Part shown: positions 8,156 to 17,993 of the stretch, piece after piece | How the letters are laid out: each line of letters begins with the position of its first letter | Numbering within the stretch: position 1 is the first letter of the stretch | Assembly: GCF_900143545.1 (NCBI RefSeq) | Contig: NZ_FREV01000004.1 | Span: 496,001-560,000, forward strand | Origin: Loktanella sp. Alg231-35 | Lineage (GTDB): Bacteria; Pseudomonadota; Alphaproteobacteria; Rhodobacterales; Rhodobacteraceae | Length of the DNA: 64,000 nucleotides | Reading direction: 5' to 3' | The notes under the pieces: generated by a model | What the model was told of the DNA's origin: nothing | Seen by the model: the letters and a program-made list of their open reading frames with translations, nothing else | Database searches by the model: none | Program-made: the position numbers and the translations under genes

Positions 8156-8686
8156 ATGATTTTGAATTTTTCACGTATGGTGGGCGTGGCCGCAGCACTT
8201 TTTGTTGCGGGCAGTGCAAGCGCGCAGGAAGAAAGCGAAAACCGCGTTGCGGCGAATACCGATTGGAGCGTTTTTGTTGAAAGCGATCCGAACGAATGCT
8301 GGGCGGTCTCGGCACCTAAGGAAACACTGAACACACGTGACGGCACTGCTGTTGACGTGCGCCGGGGCGATATCCGCCTGATCGTGTTCTATCGCCCTTC
8401 CGAAGATGTGAACGGTCAGGTGATGTTCACCGGTGGCTATCCTTTCGCCGACGGATCCACCGTGAGCGTGCAGGTGGGCGACACCACGTTCCAGATGTTC
8501 ACCCAAGGCGAAACAGCCTGGCCTGCAACGCCTGACGATGACGCAAAATTCGTGGCCGCGATGAAGCGTGGGGCCAATGCAGTGCTGACCGCACGCTCCG
8601 GTCGGGGCACACAGACGCAGGACACATTCAGCCTGCTTGGGTTTACCGCCGCTGTGGATGAAGCCGCCAATCGCTGCTCAGGCTAA
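8156..8686 (+). CDS. Secreted IalB-like protein (invasion-associated locus B family)
   Basis: A 176-residue exported protein. A classical signal peptide ends at about ASAQ (residues 1-24). The mature domain has the IalB pattern TDWSVFVESDPNECWAVSAP, then a beta-sandwich with VRRGDIRLIVFYRP and a terminal RCSG cysteine. IalB-family proteins are periplasmic; the role outside Bartonella is unclear. RBS: GGAGG 9 nt before the ATG, with a second AGGAG abutting it. The transcript ends at the strong hairpin terminator at 8708. Confidence 0.82.
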   Translation: MILNFSRMVGVAAALFVAGSASAQEESENRVAANTDWSVFVESDPNECWAVSAPKETLNTRDGTAVDVRRGDIRLIVFYRPSEDVNGQVMFTGGYPFADGSTVSVQVGDTTFQMFTQGETAWPATPDDDAKFVAAMKRGANAVLTARSGRGTQTQDTFSLLGFTAAVDEAANRCSG

Positions 8687-8707
8687 AGGCCTTACTATAC
8701 TTCCCTC

Positions 8708-8740
8708 GAAGGCGGCTTTCTTGTGAAAGCCGCCTTCTTT
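8708..8740 (+). terminator. Intrinsic terminator after the IalB-like gene
   Basis: Perfect 13-bp inverted repeat GAAGGCGGCTTTC / GAAAGCCGCCTTC with a TTGT loop, followed by TTT. It stands 21 nt past the stop codon and before rlmN, isolating the two transcription units. The U-run is short, so efficiency is uncertain. Confidence 0.85.
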
Positions 8741-8779
8741 GCTTATATGCCGGGGCAATCCCAGATTGAGAGTTAACCC

Positions 8780-9955
8780 ATGGACGCCAAGGCCCCGATC
8801 ACCCAAGACGTGCTGACCATCCCGCGCAAGGCGCCCGAAGGGCCGCAGAACCTGATTGGTCTGTCACGTGATCAAATGCGCGACGCGCTGATTGCGGCTG
8901 GCACGTCCGAAAAACAGGCCAAGATGCGAGTGGGTCAGATCTGGCAATGGATTTACCACTGGGGCCTGCGCGATTTTGAACAGATGACCAATCTGTCCAA
9001 AGAATATCGCGCCATGCTGGCCGAGACCTTTGTCATTGAATTGCCCGAGGTTGTGACCCGCCAGATATCCGACGATGGCACCCGCAAATATCTGGTGCGC
9101 ATCGCAGGCGGTCATGAGGTTGAGGTTGTCTATATCCCAGAGACGGATCGCGGCACGCTTTGCATTTCCTCGCAGGTGGGTTGCACGCTGACCTGTTCGT
9201 TCTGCCATACGGGCACACAGAAATTGGTGCGTAACCTGACCGCCGCTGAAATTGTTGGTCAGGTCATGGTGGCACGCGACGATCTGGAAGAATGGCCTGT
9301 CCCCGGAGCACCCAGAGTTGAGGCGCGCCTGCTCTCTAACATTGTGCTGATGGGCATGGGTGAGCCGCTTTATAACTTCGACAACGTCCGCGATGCGATG
9401 AAAATTGCGATGGACCCCGAGGGGATTTCCCTGTCGCGCCGTCGTATCACCCTGTCCACATCCGGCGTCGTGCCAGAGATTGCCCGCACAGCCGCCGAAA
9501 TAGGCTGCCAGTTGGCGATTTCCTTCCATGCGACCACAGATGAAGTCCGTGACCGCCTGGTGCCAATCAACAAGCGTTGGCCCCTTGCCGATCTGCTGGA
9601 TGCGCTGCGTGCCTATCCCAAAGTGTCAAACTCCGAGCGGATTACATTTGAATATGTGATGCTAGACGGCGTGAATGACAGTGATGCGGATGCCCGCCGT
9701 CTGATCAAGCTGATTGACGGCATTCCCGCCAAGATCAACCTGATCCCGTTCAACGAATGGCCCGGCGCGCCTTACAAACGCTCGTCGAACAACCGTATCC
9801 GTGCCTTTGCCGATATCATCTACAACGCGGGCTATGCCTCGCCCGTCCGCAAACCACGGGGTGAAGATATCATGGCAGCCTGTGGTCAGTTGAAATCTGC
9901 AACCGAGCGGGCACGCAAGTCAAAGGCGCAAATCGCGCAAGAGACCGGGCTTTAG
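8780..9955 (+). CDS. rlmN: Dual-specificity 23S rRNA A2503 / tRNA A37 C2-methyltransferase
   Basis: Radical-SAM enzyme that installs 2-methyladenosine in 23S rRNA and in certain tRNAs. The 391-residue protein has the radical-SAM cluster motif CTLTCSFC (Cys135, Cys139, Cys142) and the product-release/resolving Cys in DIMAACGQL near residue 368. The N-terminal helical domain ([16 protein letters not shown]) matches RlmN. It is monocistronic between the terminator at 8708 and the LacI-type gene. Confidence 0.97.
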   Translation: MDAKAPITQDVLTIPRKAPEGPQNLIGLSRDQMRDALIAAGTSEKQAKMRVGQIWQWIYHWGLRDFEQMTNLSKEYRAMLAETFVIELPEVVTRQISDDGTRKYLVRIAGGHEVEVVYIPETDRGTLCISSQVGCTLTCSFCHTGTQKLVRNLTAAEIVGQVMVARDDLEEWPVPGAPRVEARLLSNIVLMGMGEPLYNFDNVRDAMKIAMDPEGISLSRRRITLSTSGVVPEIARTAAEIGCQLAISFHATTDEVRDRLVPINKRWPLADLLDALRAYPKVSNSERITFEYVMLDGVNDSDADARRLIKLIDGIPAKINLIPFNEWPGAPYKRSSNNRIRAFADIIYNAGYASPVRKPRGEDIMAACGQLKSATERARKSKAQIAQETGL

Positions 9956-10166
9956 CAAAACGTTGACCTTGGCTCTGCAAGGCTAAGGTACGGGGAAAAT
10001 CTATAACGATTTAGATTGACCTCGCAAGTGAAGTTGGCGACTGTCTGGAAAAGCGACCTGCCACTCCCCCAAGGCTTTGTCGTTGGACGTTCTTTGCTGC
10101 ATCGCCAACCACCTGCAGGACCGAAAAACCGCCCTTTCGCGTCAGATCAAGGGAGAGACTTTCAAA

Positions 10167-11201
10167 ATGCCGCCGCGTAAGTCACCCGCTCCCGCAACGC
10201 CTCCGCCCGGCGCAAAGCCGACGCTGAAGACGATTGCACGGTTGAGCGGTCTGGCCGTCCCGACAGTGTCACGTGCGCTGAACGATGCCCCCGACATTGG
10301 CAGCGAAACCAAAAAACTGATCCGCAAGATTGCCAATGAAATCGGCTATGTTCCAAACCGCGCGGGCGTCCGTTTGCGCACCGGGCGCACCAATGTCATC
10401 AGCCTAGTGATGTCAACCGAACATGACCTGATGAGCCACACCGCCCGGCTAATCGCTTCGGTCGCGGGCGGGTTGCGCGATACGCCATATCACTTGGTCG
10501 TCACGCCGTTCTTTCCCGATCAAGACCCGATGGATCCAGTGCGCAACATTGTTGAAACGGGGTCGGCGGACGCCATCATCATGAACCAGATCAAGCCCGA
10601 GGATCCGCGCGTCGCTTATCTGATGAAGCGGGGCTTTCCGTTTGCCACCCACGGGCGCAGTGATTGGGCTGAAAGTCATGCGTATTACGACTACGACAAC
10701 CTTGCTTTTGGTCGTGTTGCTGTCAAACAATTGGCCGCGCGAGGCCGCAAAGAGATTTTTGTCATCGCCCCGCCCTCCGGCCACGCCTATGCGCATCATA
10801 TGATCGCGGGCATTCAGGCCAGTCGCAAGGAGCACGGCGTCAACGTCACCTTGGCCGAAGGTATCTCCAGCGACACGCCCATCGCCGAAGCGGTGCATAT
10901 TCTGCGCGAAACCCTTGCGATCCGGCCTGACATTGATGCCATCGTTACCGCCTCTACATCTTCGGCCTTGGCTGCGGTTGCCGCCCTTGAACAGCATGGC
11001 GCGCAGGTAGGCCAGCAGATTGACATCTTCGCCAAAGAGGCGGTGCCGTTCCTGAATCTCTTCCGCGCTGACATCCTGACGATCTCTGAACAGGTCAACG
11101 CAGCGGGTGATTTTCTGGCCAAAGCGGCAATTCAGGCGATCCACAAACCAGATGAGCCGCCGATGCAGGGGCTGGAAGTTCCGTCAGACGAAACGTTGTA
11201 G
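10167..11201 (+). CDS. LacI-family transcriptional regulator, probable gluconate/sugar regulator
   Basis: A 344-residue regulator. The N-terminal HTH and hinge read TLKTIARLSGLAVPTVSRALN, then EIGYVPNRAGVRLRTGRTN. A periplasmic-binding-like sensor domain follows. Start placed at ATG 10167 (MPPRKSPAP) because GGGAGAG lies upstream and the HTH begins soon after; the track's longer N-terminus has no family match. It converges on gluconokinase and overlaps it by 18 nt. That makes gluconate metabolism a plausible target, but no operator was identified. Confidence 0.9.
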   Translation: MPPRKSPAPATPPPGAKPTLKTIARLSGLAVPTVSRALNDAPDIGSETKKLIRKIANEIGYVPNRAGVRLRTGRTNVISLVMSTEHDLMSHTARLIASVAGGLRDTPYHLVVTPFFPDQDPMDPVRNIVETGSADAIIMNQIKPEDPRVAYLMKRGFPFATHGRSDWAESHAYYDYDNLAFGRVAVKQLAARGRKEIFVIAPPSGHAYAHHMIAGIQASRKEHGVNVTLAEGISSDTPIAEAVHILRETLAIRPDIDAIVTASTSSALAAVAALEQHGAQVGQQIDIFAKEAVPFLNLFRADILTISEQVNAAGDFLAKAAIQAIHKPDEPPMQGLEVPSDETL

Positions 11202-11669
11202 GGCGGTGATGATATCGGCCACAGGTTGATCAATTGACGCAGTTGCAGTTGGGTGCTCCGGCACTTCAAGCGTAGCAAACTGGCTTTCTAGCAGTGACGT
11301 CGGCATATAGTGATCCGTGCGCCTGGCAACCCTCTCTGCGACGACGTTGCGCGGTGCATCCAAATACATGACCTTCAACTCAGGAATCGCCGCATGCAGA
11401 TGGTCGCGATAGCTTTTGCGCAAAGCAGAGCAGGCAAAAACCGTGGGCGTATCGCGGCGTGACACGTCCACGGCTTGTGACAGCGCATCCAACCAAGGCC
11501 AGCGCATCTCGTCGGTCAGTGGTCGGCCCGCCGCCATATGTGCGACATTGCTTTGCGGATGATAATCGTCCCCATCCAAAAAGACCCCACCTAGCGCATC
11601 CGCCAGTCCCGCACCAACCGTTGACTTTCCGCAGCCCGACACGCCCATCACCATGATCGCTGCATGCAT
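11184..11669 (-). CDS. gntK: Gluconokinase
   Basis: Phosphorylates gluconate to 6-phosphogluconate using ATP. The 161-residue length is typical of GntK/IdnK. P-loop GVSGCGKST at residues 9-17, then FLDGDDYHP, MRWPWLDAL and FACSALRKSYRD, all gluconokinase signatures. It is 1 nt from the upstream LOG-family gene, so the two are cotranscribed. The LacI regulator on the other strand overlaps its 3' end. Confidence 0.95.
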   Translation of the reverse strand: MHAAIMVMGVSGCGKSTVGAGLADALGGVFLDGDDYHPQSNVAHMAAGRPLTDEMRWPWLDALSQAVDVSRRDTPTVFACSALRKSYRDHLHAAIPELKVMYLDAPRNVVAERVARRTDHYMPTSLLESQFATLEVPEHPTATASIDQPVADIITALQRFV

Positions 11670-11670
11670 C

Positions 11671-12516
11671 TTAACGTCCGGGGATCACGCCACGTTTTTC
11701 GCCTTTGCCTTCCCAGCTATCGAGGGCGATAATCGCCTCTTCTGCGGTGTCAACAAAGCGGAACAGCTTCAGATCATCTGCCGAGATCGTGCCAGCGTCT
11801 GACAGCGCGTCCCAGTTGATGATCTTCTCCCAGAACGCCCGCCCAAACAGCAGGAACGGCACTTGCTCCATCCGTCCAGTTTGGATCAGCGTCAGCGCCT
11901 CAAACATTTCGTCCAATGTCCCAAAGCCACCGGGAAAAACGCAGACTGCTGAGGCCCGCATCAGGAAATGCATCTTGCGGATCGCGAAATAGTGGAAATT
12001 AAAGCATAGCTCTGGCGTGACATAGGGGTTGGGGGCCTGCTCGTGCGGCAGCACGATGTTCAAGCCAATCGACCGCCCACCTGCGTCAAGCGCGCCGCGG
12101 TTGCCTGCCTCCATCACACCCGGCCCGCCACCGGTAACGATCACATCGTCGGTGCCGCCCGTTTTCAACGACCTTTCCGTCATCATCTGCGAGAACTTGC
12201 GCGCCTCTTCATAGTAGGCTGACAAATCTGCTAGCGTCTGTGTGCGGGCGGTGTCTTTCTTGGCAGGTTCGGGAATGCGCGCCCCGCCAAAAAGCACAAT
12301 GGTGGAATTTACATCCGCCTCGTTCATCAGCATTTCGGGTTTGAGCAACTCCAGCTGCAACCGTACCGGCCTTAGCTCCTCGCGGCACATGAAATCCTCA
12401 TCTGCAAAAGCCAATGCATAGGATGGTGCGCGTGTTTGTGGTGTATCGGGGATATGGCTGGCGGCTTCGCGGTCCTGATGGCTGTCGCGGAACGGGTGGT
12501 GACGGTTGTCTTTCAT
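11671..12516 (-). CDS. LOG-family protein (TIGR00730, nucleotide 5'-monophosphate phosphoribohydrolase-like)
   Basis: A 281-residue protein with the LOG signature VCVFPGGFGTLDEMFEALT, preceded by GGGPGVMEAGNRGA. Earlier databases mislabel this family lysine decarboxylase; characterised members cleave N6-substituted AMP (cytokinin activation) or other nucleotide monophosphates. The N-terminal ~60 residues are a lineage-specific extension. Translationally close to gntK (1 nt). The physiological substrate is unknown. Confidence 0.9.
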   Translation of the reverse strand: MKDNRHHPFRDSHQDREAASHIPDTPQTRAPSYALAFADEDFMCREELRPVRLQLELLKPEMLMNEADVNSTIVLFGGARIPEPAKKDTARTQTLADLSAYYEEARKFSQMMTERSLKTGGTDDVIVTGGGPGVMEAGNRGALDAGGRSIGLNIVLPHEQAPNPYVTPELCFNFHYFAIRKMHFLMRASAVCVFPGGFGTLDEMFEALTLIQTGRMEQVPFLLFGRAFWEKIINWDALSDAGTISADDLKLFRFVDTAEEAIIALDSWEGKGEKRGVIPGR

Positions 12517-12649
12517 CGTATCTTTATCCTGCCTAATGTGACCTGCAGAGTTGCCCGGTCCTGCCCAAGATGCAACGCAAATACCAGTGATTGATTGATT
12601 GTGCCCACACCGCTAGAAGCCATGGAAAATAGCTTACCGGAGAATCCAG

Positions 12650-13477
12650 ATGTCCAATGCCGCCCTAGAGACCGCCATCGAAGCTGCGTGGGACGCCCGC
12701 GATACCATCACGACGTCAACGCAAGGCGAAACCCGCGAGGCCATCGAGGATACGCTGAATGCGCTGGACAGTGGCACGCTGCGCGTGGCGCAAAAGCTGG
12801 ACGATGGTAGCTGGCACGTGAACCAATGGGCAAAGAAAGCGGTTCTTTTGTCCTTCCGCCTAAACGATATGGAGCCGATCTCTGGCGGCAATGGCGGGTC
12901 AAGCTGGTGGGACAAGGTACCATCCAAGTTTGACGGCTGGGGCGAAAACCAGTGGCGCGATGCCGGGTTCCGCGCTGTGCCCGGCTCTATCGTGCGTCGC
13001 TCTGCCTATATCGCCAAGGATGTGGTTCTGATGCCATCGTTTGTGAACCTTGGCGCTTATGTCGATGAAGGTTCGATGGTCGATGGTTGGGCGACCGTGG
13101 GGTCATGCGCCCAGATCGGCAAGAACGTCCATTTGTCCGGCGGTGTTGGCATCGGCGGCGTGCTGGAGCCGATGCAGGCGGGTCCGACCATCATCGAAGA
13201 TAACTGCTTTATCGGTGCCCGCTCCGAAGTTGTTGAAGGCTGCATTGTTCGCGAAGGATCGGTTCTTGGCATGGGCGTGTTCATCGGCCAGTCCACCAAG
13301 ATCGTGGACCGCGAAACCGGCGAGGTTATGTATGGCGAAGTGCCCCCATATTCCGTCGTCGTCGCCGGGTCTATGCCGACAAAGAACGACATCAATCTCT
13401 ATTGTGCGGTGATCGTAAAGCGCGTGGATGAACGGACACGCTCAAAGACCGGCATCAACGAACTGCTCAGAGACTAA
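12650..13477 (+). CDS. dapD: 2,3,4,5-tetrahydropyridine-2,6-dicarboxylate N-succinyltransferase
   Basis: Succinylates tetrahydrodipicolinate in the succinylase branch of lysine/diaminopimelate synthesis. The 275-residue protein has the left-handed beta-helix hexapeptide repeats ([38 protein letters not shown]). The C-terminal lid [20 protein letters not shown] is also typical. dapE lies 2.9 kb downstream on the same strand, with three genes between. RBS region: ACCGGAGAATCCAG before the ATG. Confidence 0.97.
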   Translation: MSNAALETAIEAAWDARDTITTSTQGETREAIEDTLNALDSGTLRVAQKLDDGSWHVNQWAKKAVLLSFRLNDMEPISGGNGGSSWWDKVPSKFDGWGENQWRDAGFRAVPGSIVRRSAYIAKDVVLMPSFVNLGAYVDEGSMVDGWATVGSCAQIGKNVHLSGGVGIGGVLEPMQAGPTIIEDNCFIGARSEVVEGCIVREGSVLGMGVFIGQSTKIVDRETGEVMYGEVPPYSVVVAGSMPTKNDINLYCAVIVKRVDERTRSKTGINELLRD

Positions 13478-13478
13478 A

Positions 13479-13760
13479 TTGATCATCAGCCGCATACTCG
13501 CACGCAAGCGCATCGCAGCAGGCATCCGTCCGTCGTTCAAGGAAGCATGGCTGCCTGTTGCGGGCGATGTCCTGATTATCGGTGTGTTGTTGGCGGCCCT
13601 GTGGCAGCCGGCGTTGACCTTTATCTATGTCATGCAGTTTTCGCTGTTCGTGACCATTCTGATCCTGATGGTGTTGATCTATGCGCCTTTGCAGATTGTC
13701 ATCATCGTCTCGACCATTTGGGCAGTCCGGTCGCGCTGGGAAGAGAAAGAAAGCAAATGA
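13479..13760 (+). CDS. Small two-helix inner-membrane protein
   Basis: A 93-residue protein if translation begins at TTG 13479, one base after the dapD stop; an ATG at 13428 would overlap dapD by 50 nt. Two hydrophobic helices (VLIIGVLLAALWQPALTFIY and FVTILILMVLIYAPLQIVII) are separated by a short loop. The ends are charged (ILARKRIAAGIRP, RSRWEEKESK). No recognised family. The ATGA overlap with the next gene indicates a dapD-linked operon. Confidence 0.65.
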   Translation: MIISRILARKRIAAGIRPSFKEAWLPVAGDVLIIGVLLAALWQPALTFIYVMQFSLFVTILILMVLIYAPLQIVIIVSTIWAVRSRWEEKESK

Positions 13761-14089
13761 CCAAGAAAGAAAGCCGCCAGCAGGTCTATACCCTTCTTGT
13801 TGAGGTTGGGCGGCATACCGGCGATGGCCTGCCGGAAGCGGCAACCGGTGCGGCATTGATGTGCTTTGCCAGCGGTGTTGATGAGGCCGAGGCGGTGCGC
13901 GAAACCGTGGCGATCCTCAAACAGGCGGACCTTGCACCGTTGGACGTGTCCGGCTACGGCACATTGGAAGAACGCTTGGCCGAAGGGCACGACATCTCGG
14001 ATGATGAAAAGGCGCTGATGGCGCGCGCGCTGGAAGAGAACAGCGTGATCGTCGCGCAAATGACCCCGTTTTTCGACAAGGCAGAGTAG
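13757..14089 (+). CDS. Conserved hypothetical protein, dapD operon
   Basis: A 110-residue soluble, acidic protein starting MTKKESRQQV. Its ATG overlaps the preceding stop (ATGA). It is helical, with VYTLLVEVGRHTGDGLPEAATGA near the N-terminus and repeated Glu/Asp-Ala helices after it. No signal peptide or known motif. The reading-frame extension upstream overlaps the membrane-protein gene and is not used. Its position suggests a role linked to cell-wall/lysine genes, but this is only context. Confidence 0.72.
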   Translation: MTKKESRQQVYTLLVEVGRHTGDGLPEAATGAALMCFASGVDEAEAVRETVAILKQADLAPLDVSGYGTLEERLAEGHDISDDEKALMARALEENSVIVAQMTPFFDKAE

Positions 14090-14166
14090 CGCCTTCTGCG
14101 TTGCCCAAGCGCAACACCTTAAAGAAATACCACTAGCGACTTAGAAGTGCCACGATCTGGGTGTTG

Positions 14167-14181
14167 TTAACCCAAAGTTAA
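14167..14181 (+). promoter_or_regulatory. Full CtrA-type binding box upstream of the RTX/Hint gene
   Basis: TTAA-N7-TTAA occurs as TTAACCCAAAGTTAA, the complete consensus half-site spacing of the CtrA cell-cycle regulator, continuing to AACC. It ends 27 nt before the ATG at 14209. In alphaproteobacteria CtrA commonly controls motility, surface and secreted-protein genes, so direct control of this protein is plausible. The match is by eye; a perfect 8-base spaced motif has a modest chance frequency. Confidence 0.55.
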
Positions 14182-14208
14182 CCAGTTCGCGAAAGATGCG
14201 GCACGCCC

Positions 14209-16311
14209 ATGACACTTCGAACATTTACGGGATATCTGAACTCAGATCTTTTCGGCGGCCAGAACCCTGTCCCCAATGGGACGTTTGATACATCAACCGC
14301 CCAGATTCAAGTTTTAATCGAAGATGGTGCCGGAGATTTTGTCGTCGAAGGTGACAGCTCTGGCGGAAGTACCAACACCGAGAGCTCAGAAGATGCCGAA
14401 GGCGATCAGTTTGTCTTTCTCCAGGACGGCAGTGGCACGGTCCTAGCGGACGGAGAGTTGTTCTACCTCGAAACGTCGTTCGAATTCACAATCGCGGGCC
14501 AGACATTCACCGGATACCATTTCGAGGACGAAAACGGCCTCGATTTCACGATTTTGCCGCCGGATGTACCGGATGGCATCGCCACCATCGATTCCCGCGA
14601 TTTCTCGCCTTCCCCTGATGAGGTGGACTACGCCGCACTTAGTTCTGACGATGAGGATTTCGACGACGACGATTTCACGGCGCTCGATTTTAGCGGTGAC
14701 GATGAGATCTTTGCGGGCGATGGCGACGACGTCGTTAACGCTGGCGACGGCAATGACTTTGTCGAAGGTGGGATCGGTAGCGATGTCGTCAATGGCGGCG
14801 ATGGCAACGATGTTATCTATGGTGACACGAACCTTGCCACCAATGGCGGCCTTGATTCCGATCAGGCCGATGGCACCTGGAGCCCTGGCACCGTCGATGG
14901 TTGGTTCAACAGCGGTTCGAGCGGGCTGATTGAGCGTTGGGGCGACAATTTCTTCGGCACCAGCCCCGACGACAATTCGACATTCGTGGAGCTTGACGCC
15001 AATTCCAGCGGTGGCCTTGACCATCTGCAGACCAACCTGGAGCTGGACACCGGCATTGAGTATATCATCACGATTGATCATGCCGCACGGCCGGGCACAG
15101 CCGCCAATGATGATTTTGAGATCACTCACAACGGCGTTGTCATTGCGACGGTTTCGCCAACGTCTGTTGGCAGCTTCACCACAACCACGGTCACAATAAA
15201 CGGCCTTGCTGGCACCGACACAATTGGTTTTCGCGAATTGGCGGGCCAGAACGATAGCATCGGTATCCTGCTCGATAACTTCACGGTATCGTTGTCACCT
15301 GCCGGTGCGGCGGCCTCGGGTGACGTGTTTAACGACATAATTGATGGCGGCGATGGCGACGACATCATTTATGGTCAAGAAGGCAATGACATTATCACTG
15401 GCGGCACTGGTGATGATGTCATGTCGGGCGGTATCGGGGACGATGTCTTTGTTCTGGCCGACGGCAGCGGCAGTGACATTGCAACCGATTTTGAGATCGG
15501 TAGCGATCTCTTGGATGTCACCGGCCTGACCGACGCCGATGGCAACCCAGTCAACGTAGGAGATGTAACGGTCACGCCCGACGGCGAAGGCGGTTCGATC
15601 CTGACCTTCCCCAACGGTGAACAAATCATCCTGCGCGATATCGACCCCAGCGATCTGGACACCAATGCCGAATTGAACGACGTCGGTATTCCCTGTTTCG
15701 TCTCGGGCACCTTGATTGAGACGCAGCAAGGACCAATGCCGGTAGAGGCGTTGACAGCGGGTACGATGGTCAAGGTTGCCTGCGGAGGTTTTGCGTCTCT
15801 GCGGTTGAACCTCAGCCGGTTCGTGTCATCGGCGGAGCTACGGCGGAAACCAGAACTACTACCGATAAAGATATCAGCAGGTGCGTTGGGTGCGGAACTG
15901 CCTGTGCGCGACCTGTGGGTCTCACGTCAGCACCGTATGCTTGTAAACTCGCCCATCGCCCAGCGCATGTTCGACACGCGCGAGGCGTTGATTGCAGCTG
16001 TGCGTCTGGTCGATCTGGCAGGTATCGCCGTTGACGATGTGCGCTGCGGGTTGTCCTATCACCATTTGGTCTTTGACACCCATCAGATCGTCTATGCCGA
16101 AGGCGCCCCGTCCGAGAGTTTTCTGACTGGCCCCGAAGGTCTGCGCGCCCTCAGCGATGACGCACGTGCCGAGATATATGAGATTTTTCCGCGATTATCT
16201 GAGGGGTCGGCCAAGATGGCCCCCGCCCGCATAATCCCCTCTAATCGTCGCCAGAACGCGCTAGTCGCGCGACATCAGAAGAACGCCAAGCCGATGTTGG
16301 AGTTTGCCTGA
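14209..16311 (+). CDS. RTX-repeat protein with C-terminal Hint domain
   Basis: A 700-residue acidic protein that is probably secreted by type I secretion. Residues 1-165: a domain with no clear family (starting MTLRTFTGYLNSDLFGG). About 165-205: hemolysin-type Ca-binding nonapeptides (GDGDDVVNAGDGNDFVEGG and similar). About 205-365: an inserted beta-rich domain of carbohydrate-binding type. A second set of RTX repeats follows (GGDGDDIIYGQEGNDIITGG). The C-terminus has a Hint domain beginning CFVSGTLIETQQG with the VSRQHRML motif, common in Rhodobacteraceae RTX proteins. Its conserved Cys/Ser suggest autoprocessing. No signal peptide, as expected for RTX substrates. A CtrA box lies upstream. 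Confidence 0.88.
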   Translation: MTLRTFTGYLNSDLFGGQNPVPNGTFDTSTAQIQVLIEDGAGDFVVEGDSSGGSTNTESSEDAEGDQFVFLQDGSGTVLADGELFYLETSFEFTIAGQTFTGYHFEDENGLDFTILPPDVPDGIATIDSRDFSPSPDEVDYAALSSDDEDFDDDDFTALDFSGDDEIFAGDGDDVVNAGDGNDFVEGGIGSDVVNGGDGNDVIYGDTNLATNGGLDSDQADGTWSPGTVDGWFNSGSSGLIERWGDNFFGTSPDDNSTFVELDANSSGGLDHLQTNLELDTGIEYIITIDHAARPGTAANDDFEITHNGVVIATVSPTSVGSFTTTTVTINGLAGTDTIGFRELAGQNDSIGILLDNFTVSLSPAGAAASGDVFNDIIDGGDGDDIIYGQEGNDIITGGTGDDVMSGGIGDDVFVLADGSGSDIATDFEIGSDLLDVTGLTDADGNPVNVGDVTVTPDGEGGSILTFPNGEQIILRDIDPSDLDTNAELNDVGIPCFVSGTLIETQQGPMPVEALTAGTMVKVACGGFASLRLNLSRFVSSAELRRKPELLPIKISAGALGAELPVRDLWVSRQHRMLVNSPIAQRMFDTREALIAAVRLVDLAGIAVDDVRCGLSYHHLVFDTHQIVYAEGAPSESFLTGPEGLRALSDDARAEIYEIFPRLSEGSAKMAPARIIPSNRRQNALVARHQKNAKPMLEFA

Positions 16312-16392
16312 AAGGCACCCCACATTCTGCTTTCAAACACATTTGCATCCTCGTCCCCTTGCCGCTAGCCATAGCGCAAAGGAGCTTGCCCC

Positions 16393-17535
16393 ATGCCTAT
16401 CGACCCTGTCACCCTGACCGCCGACCTTGTCCGTTGCCCCTCTGTCACCCCTGCCGAGGGCGGCGCATTGGTGTTGCTGGAAGAGGTTCTGACAAACGGC
16501 GGCTTTACCTGCACACGCGTGGATCGCGGTGGGATTTCCAACCTTTATGCTCGTTGGGGCAGGCAGGGCGCGAACCGCACATTTGGCTTTAACGGGCACA
16601 CGGATGTCGTGCCCTTGGGGGATGAGGCCGCCTGGACCATGCCGCCATTCGGGGCTGAGATCAAAGATGGGTTCCTCTATGGCCGCGGGGCAACTGACAT
16701 GAAGTCCGGCGTTGCTGCATTTGCCGCTGCTGCTATCGATTTCGTGTCTCAGACGCCGCCTGATGGAGCCGTCGTTCTTGCCATTACAGGGGACGAAGAA
16801 GCTGACGCGCTTGATGGCACCACCGCCTTGCTAGACTGGATGCAGGCCAACAATGAGGCCATGTCGGTCTGTCTGGTGGGTGAACCCACCTGCCCCAGTG
16901 TCATGGGAGAGGCGATGAAGATCGGGCGGCGCGGCTCAATGACTGCGTTTTTCACGATCACCGGCGTGCAGGGCCATGCGGCATATCCGCACCGCGCCAA
17001 AAACCCGATGCCTGCCATGGCGCGGCTAATGGACGTTCTTTCATCGCGCGAGCTGGATCAAGGGACCGAACATTTTGATCCGTCGTCCCTTCAGGTGCTG
17101 ACAATTGACACCGGCAACCCGGCCACGAATGTCATTCCGTCGCAGACGCGCAGCACTGTCAATATCCGCTTCAATGACCAGCATTCAGGTGCCGCGCTGA
17201 CCACCTGGATGCAGGACGAAGCCGATAAGATCGCTACTGCCTTTGACGTGAAGATTGAGATGCAGTTGAAAATCTCGGGCGAGAGCTTTGTCACACCGCC
17301 GGGTGATTTGTCGGAATTGGTGGGCCGCGCGGTTGAGGCGGAGACCGGGCGCAAACCGGAACTGTCCACCTCTGGCGGCACATCCGACGCACGCTTTGTA
17401 AAGGATCACTGCCCAGTGGTTGAGTTTGGGCTGGTCGGCAAGACGATGCATCAAGTAGATGAGCGCGTCGAAGTGGCGCAGATTGAGCAGCTCAAAGCGA
17501 TCTACAAGCACATCCTGACGGACTATTTTAGCTGA
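16393..17535 (+). CDS. dapE: Succinyl-diaminopimelate desuccinylase
   Basis: Zn-dependent M20 amidohydrolase that releases LL-diaminopimelate for lysine and peptidoglycan. 380 residues. Metal-binding [22 protein letters not shown], the catalytic glutamate in [11 protein letters not shown], and the C-terminal [10 protein letters not shown] are all DapE signatures. It follows the RTX gene after 81 nt on the same strand; dapD is upstream of that gene. Confidence 0.96.
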   Translation: MPIDPVTLTADLVRCPSVTPAEGGALVLLEEVLTNGGFTCTRVDRGGISNLYARWGRQGANRTFGFNGHTDVVPLGDEAAWTMPPFGAEIKDGFLYGRGATDMKSGVAAFAAAAIDFVSQTPPDGAVVLAITGDEEADALDGTTALLDWMQANNEAMSVCLVGEPTCPSVMGEAMKIGRRGSMTAFFTITGVQGHAAYPHRAKNPMPAMARLMDVLSSRELDQGTEHFDPSSLQVLTIDTGNPATNVIPSQTRSTVNIRFNDQHSGAALTTWMQDEADKIATAFDVKIEMQLKISGESFVTPPGDLSELVGRAVEAETGRKPELSTSGGTSDARFVKDHCPVVEFGLVGKTMHQVDERVEVAQIEQLKAIYKHILTDYFS

Positions 17536-17633
17536 GAAAATCTGCACCGGATGATGGTTCAGACCTGTTCCAAACGGGCTGGGCAACTGGTCTTACTCGG
17601 TCTAGTGTTCAAGAAAACCTCCGAGGGCAGATC

Positions 17634-17921
17634 ATGTTTCATAGAACCGGATGCGCAATTCTCCTTGTTGCACTGACCACCGCTTGCGCAGGCCTGACCG
17701 GTGAACGCGTGGTTGTCGATGGCGCTGGCCCGGATGAATTACTTAAGCTGCGATCTGGTCCAAGCCTTGGTTTCGGCATCATTATGGGCTTGCCGGACGG
17801 CACAGAGCTGTACCAGCGCGACTGCGTGACCGAAGTGGGTCAACGGTGGTGCGAGGTTTCACTTGTCGAGACACCGCAGGTCACCGGATACGTGTCGGCC
17901 GATTACATCACGCCTCTTTGA
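17634..17921 (+). CDS. SH3-domain lipoprotein
   Basis: A 95-residue protein with a lipobox LTTAC (Cys at about residue 19), so an envelope lipoprotein. A bacterial SH3b domain fills the rest: LLKLRSGPSLGFGIIMGLPDGTELYQRD through GYVSADYITPL. SH3b domains bind peptidoglycan or proteins. The function is unassigned. The ATG at 17634 follows a GGGCAG-type weak ribosome site. Confidence 0.85.
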   Translation: MFHRTGCAILLVALTTACAGLTGERVVVDGAGPDELLKLRSGPSLGFGIIMGLPDGTELYQRDCVTEVGQRWCEVSLVETPQVTGYVSADYITPL

Positions 17922-17993
17922 CCTGATAGCGGCATATCGCAAAACACGCCCAATTTGGATGACGCCCTGCCCTGCCCGTGCTAGGCCAGACCT

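Noticed and set aside
14690-15440. Regular repeats resembling a CRISPR or tandem array
   Set aside because: They are the coding repeats of RTX calcium-binding nonapeptides, in frame with degenerate third positions.
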